The position numbers were made by a program, and so were the translations under genes. Below are positions 17,681 to 26,497 of a DNA stretch of 64,000 nt, piece by piece. This DNA comes from Candidatus Chryseobacterium colombiense (GTDB lineage: Bacteria > Bacteroidota > Bacteroidia > Flavobacteriales > Weeksellaceae), in NCBI GenBank assembly GCA_029203185.1, contig CP119310.1, forward strand, positions 3,292,001 through 3,356,000, given 5' to 3'. The notes beneath the pieces are model-generated. The model worked only from the letters and a program-made list of their open reading frames with translations, was not told the DNA's origin and made no database searches. Numbering within the stretch: position 1 is the first letter of the stretch; each line of letters starts with the position of its first letter.

Positions 17681-18250
17681 ATGAAAAATATATTTTTAAT
17701 CACAATACTATTAATTAGTATATCTTGTAATGCACAAATATATCCTCTGAACACTAGTCCAAGTGATATTCCTGATAATGCTTATATAAAAGATACCAAT
17801 AATGAATTAGATAAATATGTAGGCGTATGGAAAGGGAACTGGAATGGCAAAATTTTATATTTAGAATTAAGAAAAATAAAATACTATTCTCAAATGGGCA
17901 AATACTATAGTGATGAGATTTTTGGTGAAAGAAAAATAGTTAACTCTAGCGGTATTGTAGAAATAGATAGGATAACTAATTTTGGGGATGAGGGTCCTGA
18001 ATTTAGGGGAATATTTAACAGTTTAAAATATCCCGGAAAAAAGAGAATTTTATTTTTCCCATATAATATGTGCAAAAAGACTGCATCGCTTCATATCATG
18101 AATTTTGATGAGGTAAACCATACCATGACTCTGCATTTTATCTATGATCCTACTTACATAGATGCGAGCTGCCCGTATTACAATTCTGTAATGCAGGGAA
18201 ACGATTTTCCGGTTAATTTTCCTAAGGATATTGTATTGACAAAACAGTAA
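17681..18250 (+). CDS. Small lipoprotein paired with the JAMM-like head protein (immunity-like, copy 1)
   Basis: The 189-residue lipoprotein has signal peptide MKNIFLITILLISISC with lipidated Cys in SCNAQ. The mature part shares a pattern with three paralogues downstream: DNELDKYVGVWKGNWNGK near the start, alternating beta-strand-like hydrophobics, and a C-terminal DIVLTKQ. A lipocalin-like beta barrel is possible from this pattern but not shown. The ATG at 17681 begins the signal peptide; an earlier in-frame ATG overlaps the head gene. Each JAMM-like domain in this region has one such partner directly after it, so it may neutralise or assist that domain. Unlike the head protein, it has no acidic residues after the lipidated Cys, so it probably stays in the periplasm. 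Confidence 0.7.
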   Translation: MKNIFLITILLISISCNAQIYPLNTSPSDIPDNAYIKDTNNELDKYVGVWKGNWNGKILYLELRKIKYYSQMGKYYSDEIFGERKIVNSSGIVEIDRITNFGDEGPEFRGIFNSLKYPGKKRILFFPYNMCKKTASLHIMNFDEVNHTMTLHFIYDPTYIDASCPYYNSVMQGNDFPVNFPKDIVLTKQ

Positions 18251-18261
18251 TATAAAACTAT
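18248..18261 (+). repeat. Cassette boundary repeat, copy 1
   Basis: TAATATAAAACTAT begins exactly at the stop codon of small lipoprotein copy 1 and is repeated at 19664-19677. It marks the join between a small lipoprotein gene and the next truncated linker. Confidence 0.7.
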
Positions 18262-19104
18262 CCTATTGATCCGGGAACAGGTGGTGGGGGAAGCACGGGA
18301 GGAGGAGAAAATCCTCATGACCCTCCTTGTGATACTTCTATAATCCCGAGTAATCCTGAATCTGGTTTTACCGATGAAAATGGCTGTCCTATCGGGACAC
18401 CTACCATTCCGAATTTGCCGAATCCTAAGGATGATCCATGTGTGAAAACAAAAGCCATATACAACAATACCGCTGTAAAATCCCGTTATGAGATCTTAAA
18501 AGGAAAAACGTCTGAGCCTAATGAATCAGGATATGGTTTTAAAACAGTTCCGGATGGAAATGGAGGAACCACTACACAAACCAATCCTCTAAATCCGGAT
18601 ACAAATCCAGATAAAATGAAGGTGGGAATATATCCTACCAGCTATGGCTATATTCATACCCATCTTGATAAAGCTGATGGCAAAATGGCTGTAAAAATAT
18701 TTTCTCCCGCCGATATTAATGCATTTTTAGCATTTTTGCATAATGCACAAACAAACGGTATTCCGTTTGGAAGTATTTTTGGAGGAATGATTGCATCTGA
18801 TCCAGATACAGGACATAATATTTATCAAATGATTTATACAGGCGACGGAACAGATTTGCCTACTGAGCTTACAGATATTCAGCTGAAAGTGTTAAAAAAT
18901 GAATATATTAAAATTGCCCAAAGAATTGTAAATGATAATGAAGGAGTATTAACTCATTTGGATATGCAAAAAATATATTATTTGTTCTTAAAGAAAATGA
19001 ATATGAAAAACATAGTTTTATCAAAGATAGAGTACAATACATCGACATATAAAATTGTTAAGTTTGACAATAACGGGAATCCAATAGAAGAAACATGTCC
19101 TTAA
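18262..19104 (+). pseudogene. Orphan C-terminal cassette 1 (linker plus JAMM-like domain, no start codon)
   Basis: The reading frame is open from just after a TAA at 18253-18255. It resumes the head gene at the linker (PIDPGTGGGGS), then the junction and NPKDDPCVK, then a 215-residue domain different from that of the head gene. There is no ATG at its front, signal peptide or N-terminal region; the first TTG in frame is at 18415. The domain keeps Glu (NESGYG), HTH at 18655-18663, SPAD with Ser at 18703 and Asp at 18712, and the terminal Cys-Pro. It looks like a silent donor module that could replace the head gene's C-terminus by recombination in the linker. Low-level expression from an internal start cannot be excluded. 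Confidence 0.7.
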
Positions 19105-19120
19105 CTTAAATCTAATTATT

Positions 19121-19666
19121 ATGAAAAATATATTATATATTATCAGCTTTTTATCAATCTGTATAAGCTGCAAGGCGCAACAACAAATTATTCCCATCGG
19201 CACTAAAGGTTGGCCAGTAGAGGGTGCTTATTATAAAGATTTAGATAATGAATTAGATCCTTATATTGGAACCTATAAAGGAATATTTAATAATAAAACT
19301 TTTATAATTTCATTCTCAAAATATAAAGACTATAATTCATCAGGAAATTATTATGAGGACAGATTAGCTGGGAAATACAAAATGTTAGATTCAAATAATA
19401 ATGAGCTGTACTCTACATATAATTTACCCGATAATGAAGCTAAAGTCATCAGCTTAGGTTTTGTAGAAAAAACAAATAAAACCAAATTGAGATTAATGTT
19501 TTCAGATCTCTGCATTGACGGGGAAATTCATATCAGCTTTGAGAATCAGGAAAAAACACAGATGCACTGGAAGTATTTCACCAACCAAACATTGGTAGTG
19601 GATGATTCGGGCTGTGCTCCTTATAATGAAATGCCAAGAGGGGAGTTTACTCTAACTAAGCAATAA
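19121..19666 (+). CDS. Small lipoprotein paired with cassette 1 (immunity-like, copy 2)
   Basis: The 181-residue lipoprotein has signal peptide MKNILYIISFLSICISC and lipidated Cys in SCKAQ. The mature part starts around YYKDLDNELDPYIGTYKG and ends GEFTLTKQ. It is closely related to the fourth copy at 22510-23055, differing at scattered positions, and more distant from copies 1 and 3. It follows cassette 1 by 16 nt. Its partner cassette is likewise most similar to the cassette in front of copy 4, which suggests that pairs were duplicated as units. The function is unknown; a specific inhibitor of the neighbouring domain is the leading hypothesis. Confidence 0.75.
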   Translation: MKNILYIISFLSICISCKAQQQIIPIGTKGWPVEGAYYKDLDNELDPYIGTYKGIFNNKTFIISFSKYKDYNSSGNYYEDRLAGKYKMLDSNNNELYSTYNLPDNEAKVISLGFVEKTNKTKLRLMFSDLCIDGEIHISFENQEKTQMHWKYFTNQTLVVDDSGCAPYNEMPRGEFTLTKQ

Positions 19667-19677
19667 TATAAAACTAT
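19664..19677 (+). repeat. Cassette boundary repeat, copy 2
   Basis: The same TAATATAAAACTAT begins at the stop codon of small lipoprotein copy 2. The two boundaries are identical for 14 nt although the flanking genes differ. Confidence 0.7.
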
Positions 19678-19701
19678 ATTACCTCGGATTATAATCACTG
19701 T

Positions 19702-20538
19702 CTGGAACAAAATGATGACATCATTACTCCTATTGATCCGGGAACCGGAGGAGGCGGTGGTGGAAGCACGGGAGGAGGAGAAAATCCTCATGATCTGCCT
19801 TGTGATACTTCTATAATCCCGAGTAATCCGGAATCTGGTTTTACCGATGAAAACGGCTGTCCTATCGGGACACCTACCATCCCGAATTTACCGAATCCTA
19901 AGAACGATCCGTGTGAAAAAGTAAAAGCACAAAATACTCCTGATTTTCAGAATAAAATTACTGATTTAAAAGGTAAGCTTACTTTAAAATACGAAGCAGG
20001 GCATGTACAAAACAGTAATGGAAGCTTTGTAGAAAAAACCAATGCTTCTGCTACGGAAGATGCCAATACATTAACATTAGGTGATCCCACGCCAGAAATG
20101 ATTGCTTTTTTACATACCCATCCCAATGATTATATAGATTCTGATGGGAACTTTCGGATTGGCTTTAAAATATTTTCTCCTGCTGATGTTATCTATTTTA
20201 ATCAGCTTGTAAAACAGGCTCATCAGAATGGTATTCCTTTAACCAATATCTATGCAGTGATGGTGTCATCAAAAGGAACGTACCAAATTCGTTTCACAGG
20301 AAATGTTAACCAAATAAAAACGGCATATGCAAATACTAAAAAAGAATATAATGAGATGTATAAAAAATATTTTGTAAAATATAAAGACCGATCAGACGAA
20401 TTAAATTTTCTTAAATTTATAGATGAATACATGTATGTGAAGGGAGTTTCACTTGTAAAAATGAATGACAACGGTACATTTACAACAAAAACATTGAATG
20501 CAGATAAAACCGAAGTAGTGGGTTCAGACTGTCCTTAA
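19702..20538 (+). pseudogene. Orphan C-terminal cassette 2 (linker plus JAMM-like domain, no proper start)
   Basis: In frame from LEQNDDIITPIDPGTGGGGG, this copy continues through the junction (NPKNDPCEK) to a third, divergent 205-residue domain. The frame is open back to a TAA at 19669-19671 but has no ATG until 20098, which is inside the domain, five codons before its HTHP motif. The JAMM-like residues are Glu in YEAGH, HTH at 20113-20121 and Ser/Asp in SPAD (20176, 20185), with an 18-residue gap. The protein ends Ser-Asp-Cys-Pro. Upstream codons (NYITSDYNHC) differ from the head gene, so they may be a relic of another N-terminal variant. As written it is a silent module. Confidence 0.7.
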
Positions 20539-20559
20539 ATTTAAAATAAACATATATAA

Positions 20560-21132
20560 ATGAAAAATAAAATAATTTATACTTTATTATTTCTGACAAT
20601 AATAATGTCTTGTAAAGCGCAAACAATAACTTTACAACAATTGTCAGAATGTCAAGCAGATTTATATCCATGTCCAAATTATACAAATGCAAAGGATATT
20701 GATAATTTATTAGGAAAATTTGTAGGGATATGGAAAGCGACTTATGCCGATGGTCGAACCTATGAATTTCATTTTACAAAAAAAATTGATGATGGAGAGC
20801 TTAATGAAAGAAAATGGGATATATTAATAGGACGAATGTTAATTAAAAAAGATGATGGAACAATATTAGAAAACAGTATATCAGCATTAGATGATAAAAC
20901 ACATTTTAATGGTTTTTTCTTTGATAAATCTTTAAGTAAATATCAAATGTACTATTCCGGCAATGCAGATTGTAATGATAAAGGGTATGTATATCTTTCA
21001 TTTCCCGACTCCAATAATTTAAATCAAATGAGATTGGTTTTTATGCAGGATATGGATATTATAGCCAGTTGTCCAAGCGGATACAAAACAGTAATGCCAG
21101 ATGCAAAAGATATTATTTTAACAAAACAATAA
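20560..21132 (+). CDS. Small lipoprotein paired with cassette 2 (immunity-like, copy 3)
   Basis: The 190-residue lipoprotein has signal peptide MKNKIIYTLLFLTIIMSC with lipidated Cys in SCKAQ. It is the most divergent member of the small-lipoprotein family here but keeps DNLLGKFVGIWKATYADG near the N-terminus and the C-terminal DIILTKQ. Extra Cys residues are seen in SECQADLYPCPNY and NADCNDKG. It follows cassette 2 by 21 nt and is itself followed by a terminator, so it closes the first transcription unit of the array. Divergence of this protein matches divergence of its neighbouring JAMM-like domain. Confidence 0.72.
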   Translation: MKNKIIYTLLFLTIIMSCKAQTITLQQLSECQADLYPCPNYTNAKDIDNLLGKFVGIWKATYADGRTYEFHFTKKIDDGELNERKWDILIGRMLIKKDDGTILENSISALDDKTHFNGFFFDKSLSKYQMYYSGNADCNDKGYVYLSFPDSNNLNQMRLVFMQDMDIIASCPSGYKTVMPDAKDIILTKQ

Positions 21133-21137
21133 TAAGC

Positions 21138-21156
21138 AGCCTCTTCGGAGGCTTTT
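21138..21156 (+). terminator. Terminator with TTCG tetraloop after small lipoprotein copy 3
   Basis: The stem AGCCTC / GAGGCT has a stable TTCG loop and a following TTT run. It lies 5 nt after the stop codon and separates the first three cassette pairs from the fourth. Confidence 0.7.
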
Positions 21157-21208
21157 ATTAGCAAAAATAAAATAATATTGCTGAAAGTTTTTTTAAGACG
21201 AATGTGCC

Positions 21209-22492
21209 GTGATTGATTACGGAAATGGGGTTTCTATAGATACCGATGATGTCATCTATATTGAGAACGGACCTCATTACTACACCTATACTTTTCACAT
21301 CAAAAGAGATAATGCACCCGAAGATGCTCCTTTGGAAAACCTTTTGTTATCTCCGCTTCCCGATGGCAGCTACAGAGAATTGTATACCCTTACTTCCATT
21401 GAAAGCAGGTTTAATGGTTGATACAAAAGGAAAACTCAGGTAACCGAACTGGCAAACGGAACATTTAACGGCAGCGGTCAGCTGGCAAGACTGGTATGCA
21501 CCACGAAAACAGAATCTTATTGGGCTCCCTGTAGAGGAACCCAGCAGCATAACGGTTCCAATTATGAAAGCTGTCCTATCTATAACGGGCTGGAGCAAGG
21601 TACTCCTCCTATATTGTATACCATTGTCACTACGACCTGCCTGGAACAAAATGATGATATCATTACTCCTATTGATCCGGGAACCGGAGGAGGAGAAAAT
21701 CCTCATGACCCGCCTTGTGATACTTCTATAATCCCGAGCAATCCGGCATCTGGCTTCACCGATGAAAATGGCTGTCCTATTGGGACACCTACCATCCCGA
21801 ATTTGCCGAATCCTAAGGATGATCCATGTGTGAAAACAAAAGCCATATACAACAATACCGCTGTAAAATCCCGTTATGAGATCTTAAAAGGAAAAACGTC
21901 TGAGCCTAATGAATCAGGATATGGTTTTAAAACAGTTCCGGATGGAAATGGAGGAACCACTACACAAACCAATCCTCTAAATCCGGATACAAATCCGGAT
22001 AAAATGAAAGTGGGAATATACCCTACCAGCTATGGCTATATTCATACCCATCTTGATAAAGCTGATGGCAAAATGGCTGTAAAAATATTTTCTCCCGCCG
22101 ATATTAATACATTTTTAGCATTTTTGCATAATGCACAAACAAATGGGATCCCGTTTGGAAGTATTTTTGGAGGAATGATTGCATCTGATCCGGATACGGG
22201 ACATAATATTTATCAAATGATTTATACAGGTGACGGAACAGATCTACCTGCCGAACTTGCAGACGATCAACTGAAAGCTTTAAAATTAGAATATATAGCA
22301 ATGGCCCAAGAAATTGTAAATAATAATGAAGGACAAATATCCCATTCAGATATGCAGAAAATTTTTTATATATTTTTAAAAAAAATGAATATGAAAAATG
22401 TAGTTCTATCTAAAATAGAATACAATACTAATACATACAAAACAATAAAGTTTGATGCCAGCGGAAATCCGACAGAAGAAACTTGTCCTTAA
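21209..22492 (+). pseudogene. Near-full-length degraded copy of the head gene with JAMM-like domain (cassette 3)
   Basis: This copy lacks the signal peptide and the first ~75 residues, starting at the equivalent of IINYGNGISIDTDD. Compared with the head gene it has an in-frame 9-nt loss, a 14-nt loss between two CTGAAA repeats (near 21405), and one missing A in an A5 run (near 21432). The last two restore the frame but leave a TGA at 21419-21421. After that it is open through the linker, junction and a JAMM-like domain almost identical to cassette 1 (Glu in NESGYG, HTH, SPAD, terminal Cys-Pro). It is probably not expressed as one protein. It shows that whole copies of the head gene have been duplicated here. 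Confidence 0.75.
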
Positions 22493-22509
22493 TTTAAATT
22501 TTAATCATT

Positions 22510-23055
22510 ATGAAAAATATATTATATATTATCGGCTTTTTATCAATCTGTATCAGCTGCAAGGCTCAACAGCAAATTATCCCATTGGAAACAAAAGGGT
22601 TTCCGGTAGAAAACACATATTACAAAGATCTTAATAATGAACTAAGTCCCTATATCGGAACATGGAAGGGAACTTTTAACAACCAAAATTTCATTATTAC
22701 TTTTTCAAAGTATAAAAATTATAATTCTACAGGAAATTATTATAAAGATAGATTAGCAGGGAAATATAAAATGTTAGATTCAAACAATAATGAACTGTAC
22801 TCAACATATAATTTACCTGATAATGAAGCTAAAGTTACCAGCTTGGGGTTTGTAGAGCAAACGAATCATACAAAACTTAGACTTGTATTTATTGACTCGT
22901 GTATAGAAGGAGAAATACATCTTAGCTTTGATAATCCACAACAAACACAAATGCACTGGAAGTATTTTACAAAACAAGAACTGGTAGTAGATGATTCTGG
23001 CTGTGCCTCTTATAATGAAATGCCGAGAGGGGAGTTTACTTTAACTAAGCAATAA
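22510..23055 (+). CDS. Small lipoprotein paired with cassette 3 (immunity-like, copy 4)
   Basis: The 181-residue lipoprotein has signal peptide MKNILYIIGFLSICISC and lipidated Cys in SCKAQ. It is a close paralogue of copy 2: shared blocks include YKMLDSNNNELYSTYNLPDN and DDSGCA, and both end GEFTLTKQ. It follows cassette 3 by 17 nt, and its partner domain is the near-twin of cassette 1, so the two pairs arose by a joint duplication. The gene is intact although its neighbour is broken upstream. That would be expected if immunity-like genes are kept for protection against relatives, but the interpretation is untested. Confidence 0.75.
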   Translation: MKNILYIIGFLSICISCKAQQQIIPLETKGFPVENTYYKDLNNELSPYIGTWKGTFNNQNFIITFSKYKNYNSTGNYYKDRLAGKYKMLDSNNNELYSTYNLPDNEAKVTSLGFVEQTNHTKLRLVFIDSCIEGEIHLSFDNPQQTQMHWKYFTKQELVVDDSGCASYNEMPRGEFTLTKQ

Positions 23056-23102
23056 TGAAAAATGTGTATTTTACTCACTGATTTTGAATGTATTTATGAA
23101 AA

Positions 23103-24257
23103 ATGAAACAAATATACTTTCTTTTAGTTTTTATTATTGCTAATTTTAAGTCTCAGGTTATTAAAGATTCTATCCTGGGAAATCCAAAATATATAAAAGA
23201 GTACGTAGTTTTTCTTAATAATTCGAATCCTTATAAATTTATGTCATTTGACGATGAATATGGCCATGCTATGATTATGAGACCGACTAATTTAAGAAAA
23301 AGTATGGAAAAATCATGGTTTGAAACATGGTTTTGTCGATATATAAATAACGAAACATACTATGATAGAAATAGGAATATCATTAAAGAAACATGGTACT
23401 ACAGGTCCGGAGAAATAGTTGATGATTATGATTATACCTATGACAATATAAATAGGTTGATTACAGAAAAATCTATAAATAAGTATTCAAAACACTCTTC
23501 CAAATATTTTTATGAGGGAAACAATAAAACGGCAAAATTTAGTGAATATTCTTATCAATGGGAAAATGAACCTGTCAAAATATATATAAATCCTATTAAT
23601 ACTGGGAAACCTCTTTTTGTAAGTAGATTTGACAGTATTTCTAAATCAGATAGTATTTTTACGATTACAAATGAGATATGGAAGAAAGTAGACAAGAATT
23701 CTTATAGCAAAAGGGAGGATACGGTTTACCATAACAAACTAACTAAAGTGAAATTTTACAATCAGCAATATAGAGTGATTGAAGAGAAAAACTTTAAAAT
23801 TGATGAGGATTTTGAGAATAAGAAAATTTTTTTGAAAGAGCATATAAAATATGAATATGATCAATTTGGAAAAATAACTAAAAAGATTTATCTCAAAGAT
23901 GGTAAATTCTACTATTATACGATATTCGGAAATGGCAAAATAATCAAAGAAGAAAAACCAGATGATTATGGAAAGACGTCTTATACTACTTTCTCCTATA
24001 CTAAAGATCAAAAATTAAAAAATAAAAGAATTTATTATAACGATAAAATTTCAAATGAGGTAAGATTTGAATATAATGGTAACTATATAGTTAAACTATT
24101 TTATTCGGATAAGTTCGGGCGTGGAGATGAAGTCGCAGAAACTATTGTTGTAGTTTTTAAATACAAATTTGATAAACGCAAGAACTGGACTGAAATTATT
24201 AAAAATGTAAATGGAAAAGATTTGTATAAATGGGTAAGGGAAATTAAATATTATTAA
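23103..24257 (+). CDS. Secreted hypothetical protein with YD-like repeats
   Basis: The 384-residue protein has a signal peptide (MKQIYFLLVFIIANFKSQ). The mature part is rich in Tyr, Lys, Asp and Asn. Loosely repeated units of the form Y-(D/N)-x(5)-I-x-(E/K)-K occur, for example YDNINRLITEKS, YDQFGKITKKIY and FGNGKIIKEEK. These resemble the tandem YD or wall-associated repeats of secreted Bacteroidetes proteins. I do not recognise a catalytic domain. It lies 47 nt after the last small lipoprotein but belongs to neither repeated family, so its link to the cassette locus is positional only. The region is AT-rich. Confidence 0.65.
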   Translation: MKQIYFLLVFIIANFKSQVIKDSILGNPKYIKEYVVFLNNSNPYKFMSFDDEYGHAMIMRPTNLRKSMEKSWFETWFCRYINNETYYDRNRNIIKETWYYRSGEIVDDYDYTYDNINRLITEKSINKYSKHSSKYFYEGNNKTAKFSEYSYQWENEPVKIYINPINTGKPLFVSRFDSISKSDSIFTITNEIWKKVDKNSYSKREDTVYHNKLTKVKFYNQQYRVIEEKNFKIDEDFENKKIFLKEHIKYEYDQFGKITKKIYLKDGKFYYYTIFGNGKIIKEEKPDDYGKTSYTTFSYTKDQKLKNKRIYYNDKISNEVRFEYNGNYIVKLFYSDKFGRGDEVAETIVVVFKYKFDKRKNWTEIIKNVNGKDLYKWVREIKYY

Positions 24258-24504
24258 AAATCTTAAAAAATTTCCAGATAAGTAAGTTTTTTTAATTGGT
24301 AAATTTAAAATTAGATAATTTGGAGTGTATATACTGCTATTTTCAGAACTAGAAAATATATATTCGAAGAATTTTAAGATAAGGTTTTAAAAAGATTTTA
24401 TATAAGAGGGGGTAAAACTTTTACCATTTTTAGAAAAAGAAGTAAAACTTTGATAATACAAAATAGAATAACAAAAAATTCAGACGTTTAGAAACTTAGA
24501 ATTA
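24258..24504. other. AT-rich intergenic stretch
   Basis: Between two convergent genes I see no ORF of note. The only local symmetry is a short GGTAAAAC/TTTTACC palindrome near 24411-24425. Confidence 0.5.
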
Positions 24505-24536
24505 AAAAAGCTGCCCAATTAATGAAGCAGCTTTTT
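24505..24536 (-). terminator. Terminator of the subtilase gene
   Basis: A perfect 10-bp stem (AAAAAGCTGC / GCAGCTTTTT) with a 12-nt loop lies 20 nt past the subtilase stop codon. A T run follows on the minus strand. Confidence 0.75.
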
Positions 24537-24556
24537 ATAAGTCAAGGATTTAATTT

Positions 24557-26479
24557 CTACTCTTTAATAAATTTAAAAGTTTTAATTTCTCCTTTTTTAG
24601 TAATGAAGTTGGCAATATAGTTTCCTTTCACAAGTGTGGTAACATTTATTTTATTGTCAGATAACTTGGAAGTTACAGCAAGCTTTCCGGATGCATCATA
24701 AATGTTAATCAGTAAATCTGCATCTTTTTCATTGATATAGATGTAATCTTTCGCTGGGTTAGGATAAAATTCAACTTTTTTATCATTAGTGGTCGCAACC
24801 TCATTTGTTGATAATGTAGAAAGAGAGTCTGAAGTTGTAATTAAACTAAAATTTTGGCTTCCACCCGTTAGAGTGCCTTTGTGGGTAACAATAATAGTAT
24901 AGCTTCCAACAGGATTATCAACATCAACCCTTTCGAAATTGTCAACATTATTTGTTCCTGTATTCGTTGCAGGGCTAAAAGGAGATGACATTCCTTGTAA
25001 CTTCCAAGGATAAAAAGTTAAACTGTTTTGGACAACTTTTACATCTAAGTCGTTAACTAAATAGTTTGTTGAAGGATCATTGGTTCCGGTGTTCCATGTA
25101 GGTGAAGCAGGGTCCGTCCAAGAAATTGATACTTTTAAAGGATTGTTTCCGCTTGCGGTAATAGTTTTGGTATATGTTCCCCCATTTTGAAGGGTAAGTT
25201 CTTCTATAATACTTTTACTTCCTGAAGTATTATTTTTATCTCTAATCGCTATAGCTGCTTTTTCAGCATTTACAAGTCCCCATCCAAAAGAGTAATCAGG
25301 TCCTATGTCTGTTCCTGCTTCATCTGCGGTGTGTAAAATAAGCCCCTTAGTTGTTGCGGCTCTCATATAGCCAGTATACAACTGATTATAATATTGCTGT
25401 AATAGCAAAACAACACCGGTAATTCCAGGGGATGCCATTGATGTACCACTCATGATTCCGGTAGCTGTATCAGAAGTATTAAGAGTAGATCTCACAGATA
25501 CTCCTTTCATTGATATATCAGGTTTTATTCTACCGTCATCTGAAGGCCCCCAGCTACTGAAACTTGACATAACTACACTTGAAGGATCAGTATATGTTGT
25601 CACTTGATTAACTGCTGCAACAGTTATAATATTTTTCGCATTCCCATGACCGAATATCATATCATAACCACCTTTTGCTGAGATTTGAGTTGATCCAGGA
25701 GCTGTAGTTTCGTTTCGATCATTCCCGGCGGAAAAGATAGGTAAATAATATGGGTTGCTGGAACAGATGAGATCAATTTGTCTAGCTCTACTATCATATG
25801 CTCCATAGAACCATTGTGAGCTTAAGGATCCAAATCCATAAGAATGGTTAGAGGTAAGTAGACCTGTTGACGCTTCAGTTGTCATTTCAGATAGATCATT
25901 ATTCCAGTCATATGAGTTAATACTTGAATTAAAAGCGACTCCTCTAACTAAAGGATTAATTCCTTGTGCAGCAATAGTTCCAGCAACATGGGTTGCATGA
26001 TCAGCTCCACTAGCTCCATCTAATATGTTGATTTTGCTAAAGCCATTTACAAGGAACTCCTGATGACTAAACCGGGCACTGCCTCCATCCCATTCACCGG
26101 CAATCATGTTTTGTCCTTGTATGTTGAGGCCTAGTCCTCCTCCGGAATATAATTTGTTTGCTCTGGCAGTTATGGCTGCTCCCTGATTGTGGGTTTTTGC
26201 ATATATTAAATCTCCATTAGGACTTACATCCATAAGTTCAATCATAGTAGCATTATCTAAACCTATGAAATATTTCTTTTTTTCATTAGGATTAGAGTGA
26301 AGATAGTTTTCAACTCTTATTTTGGCAGCTTTGTATTCCTTGTTGAACTCATTTACTAAACTTTCATTTATAGATTTATTAGAAAAAGAAGCAATTTTTT
26401 TTCTTTCCTCGGCTGTTTGAGCACTAAAAAGTGTAGGTAGAATTAATAATCCTAATAACAAATAGTATTTATTTTTCAT
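24557..26479 (-). CDS. S8 family serine peptidase with type IX secretion sorting domain
   Basis: This secreted subtilase is about 640 residues long. Signal peptide MKNKYYLLLGLLILPTLFSAQ is followed by a pro-region. The catalytic domain has Asp in GEWDGGSARFSH (about residue 131), His in GADHATHVAGT (about 161) and Ser in GTSMASPGITGV. A beta-sandwich follows, and the last ~75 residues are a T9SS type A sorting domain (VEFYPNPAKDYIYI ... KGNYIANFITKKG). It should cross the outer membrane by the type IX system and be released or anchored. ATG at 26479 is preferred to one 39 nt upstream because the signal peptide begins there. It faces a SusC/SusD operon, but no functional link is shown. Confidence 0.9.
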   Translation of the reverse strand: MKNKYYLLLGLLILPTLFSAQTAEERKKIASFSNKSINESLVNEFNKEYKAAKIRVENYLHSNPNEKKKYFIGLDNATMIELMDVSPNGDLIYAKTHNQGAAITARANKLYSGGGLGLNIQGQNMIAGEWDGGSARFSHQEFLVNGFSKINILDGASGADHATHVAGTIAAQGINPLVRGVAFNSSINSYDWNNDLSEMTTEASTGLLTSNHSYGFGSLSSQWFYGAYDSRARQIDLICSSNPYYLPIFSAGNDRNETTAPGSTQISAKGGYDMIFGHGNAKNIITVAAVNQVTTYTDPSSVVMSSFSSWGPSDDGRIKPDISMKGVSVRSTLNTSDTATGIMSGTSMASPGITGVVLLLQQYYNQLYTGYMRAATTKGLILHTADEAGTDIGPDYSFGWGLVNAEKAAIAIRDKNNTSGSKSIIEELTLQNGGTYTKTITASGNNPLKVSISWTDPASPTWNTGTNDPSTNYLVNDLDVKVVQNSLTFYPWKLQGMSSPFSPATNTGTNNVDNFERVDVDNPVGSYTIIVTHKGTLTGGSQNFSLITTSDSLSTLSTNEVATTNDKKVEFYPNPAKDYIYINEKDADLLINIYDASGKLAVTSKLSDNKINVTTLVKGNYIANFITKKGEIKTFKFIKE

Positions 26480-26497
26480 TGCATAAAAAAATTTTGT

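Noticed and set aside
23103..24257. A fifth immunity-like partner in the cassette locus
   Set aside because: It is twice as long, lacks the WKG and LTKQ patterns, and does not follow a JAMM-like domain.
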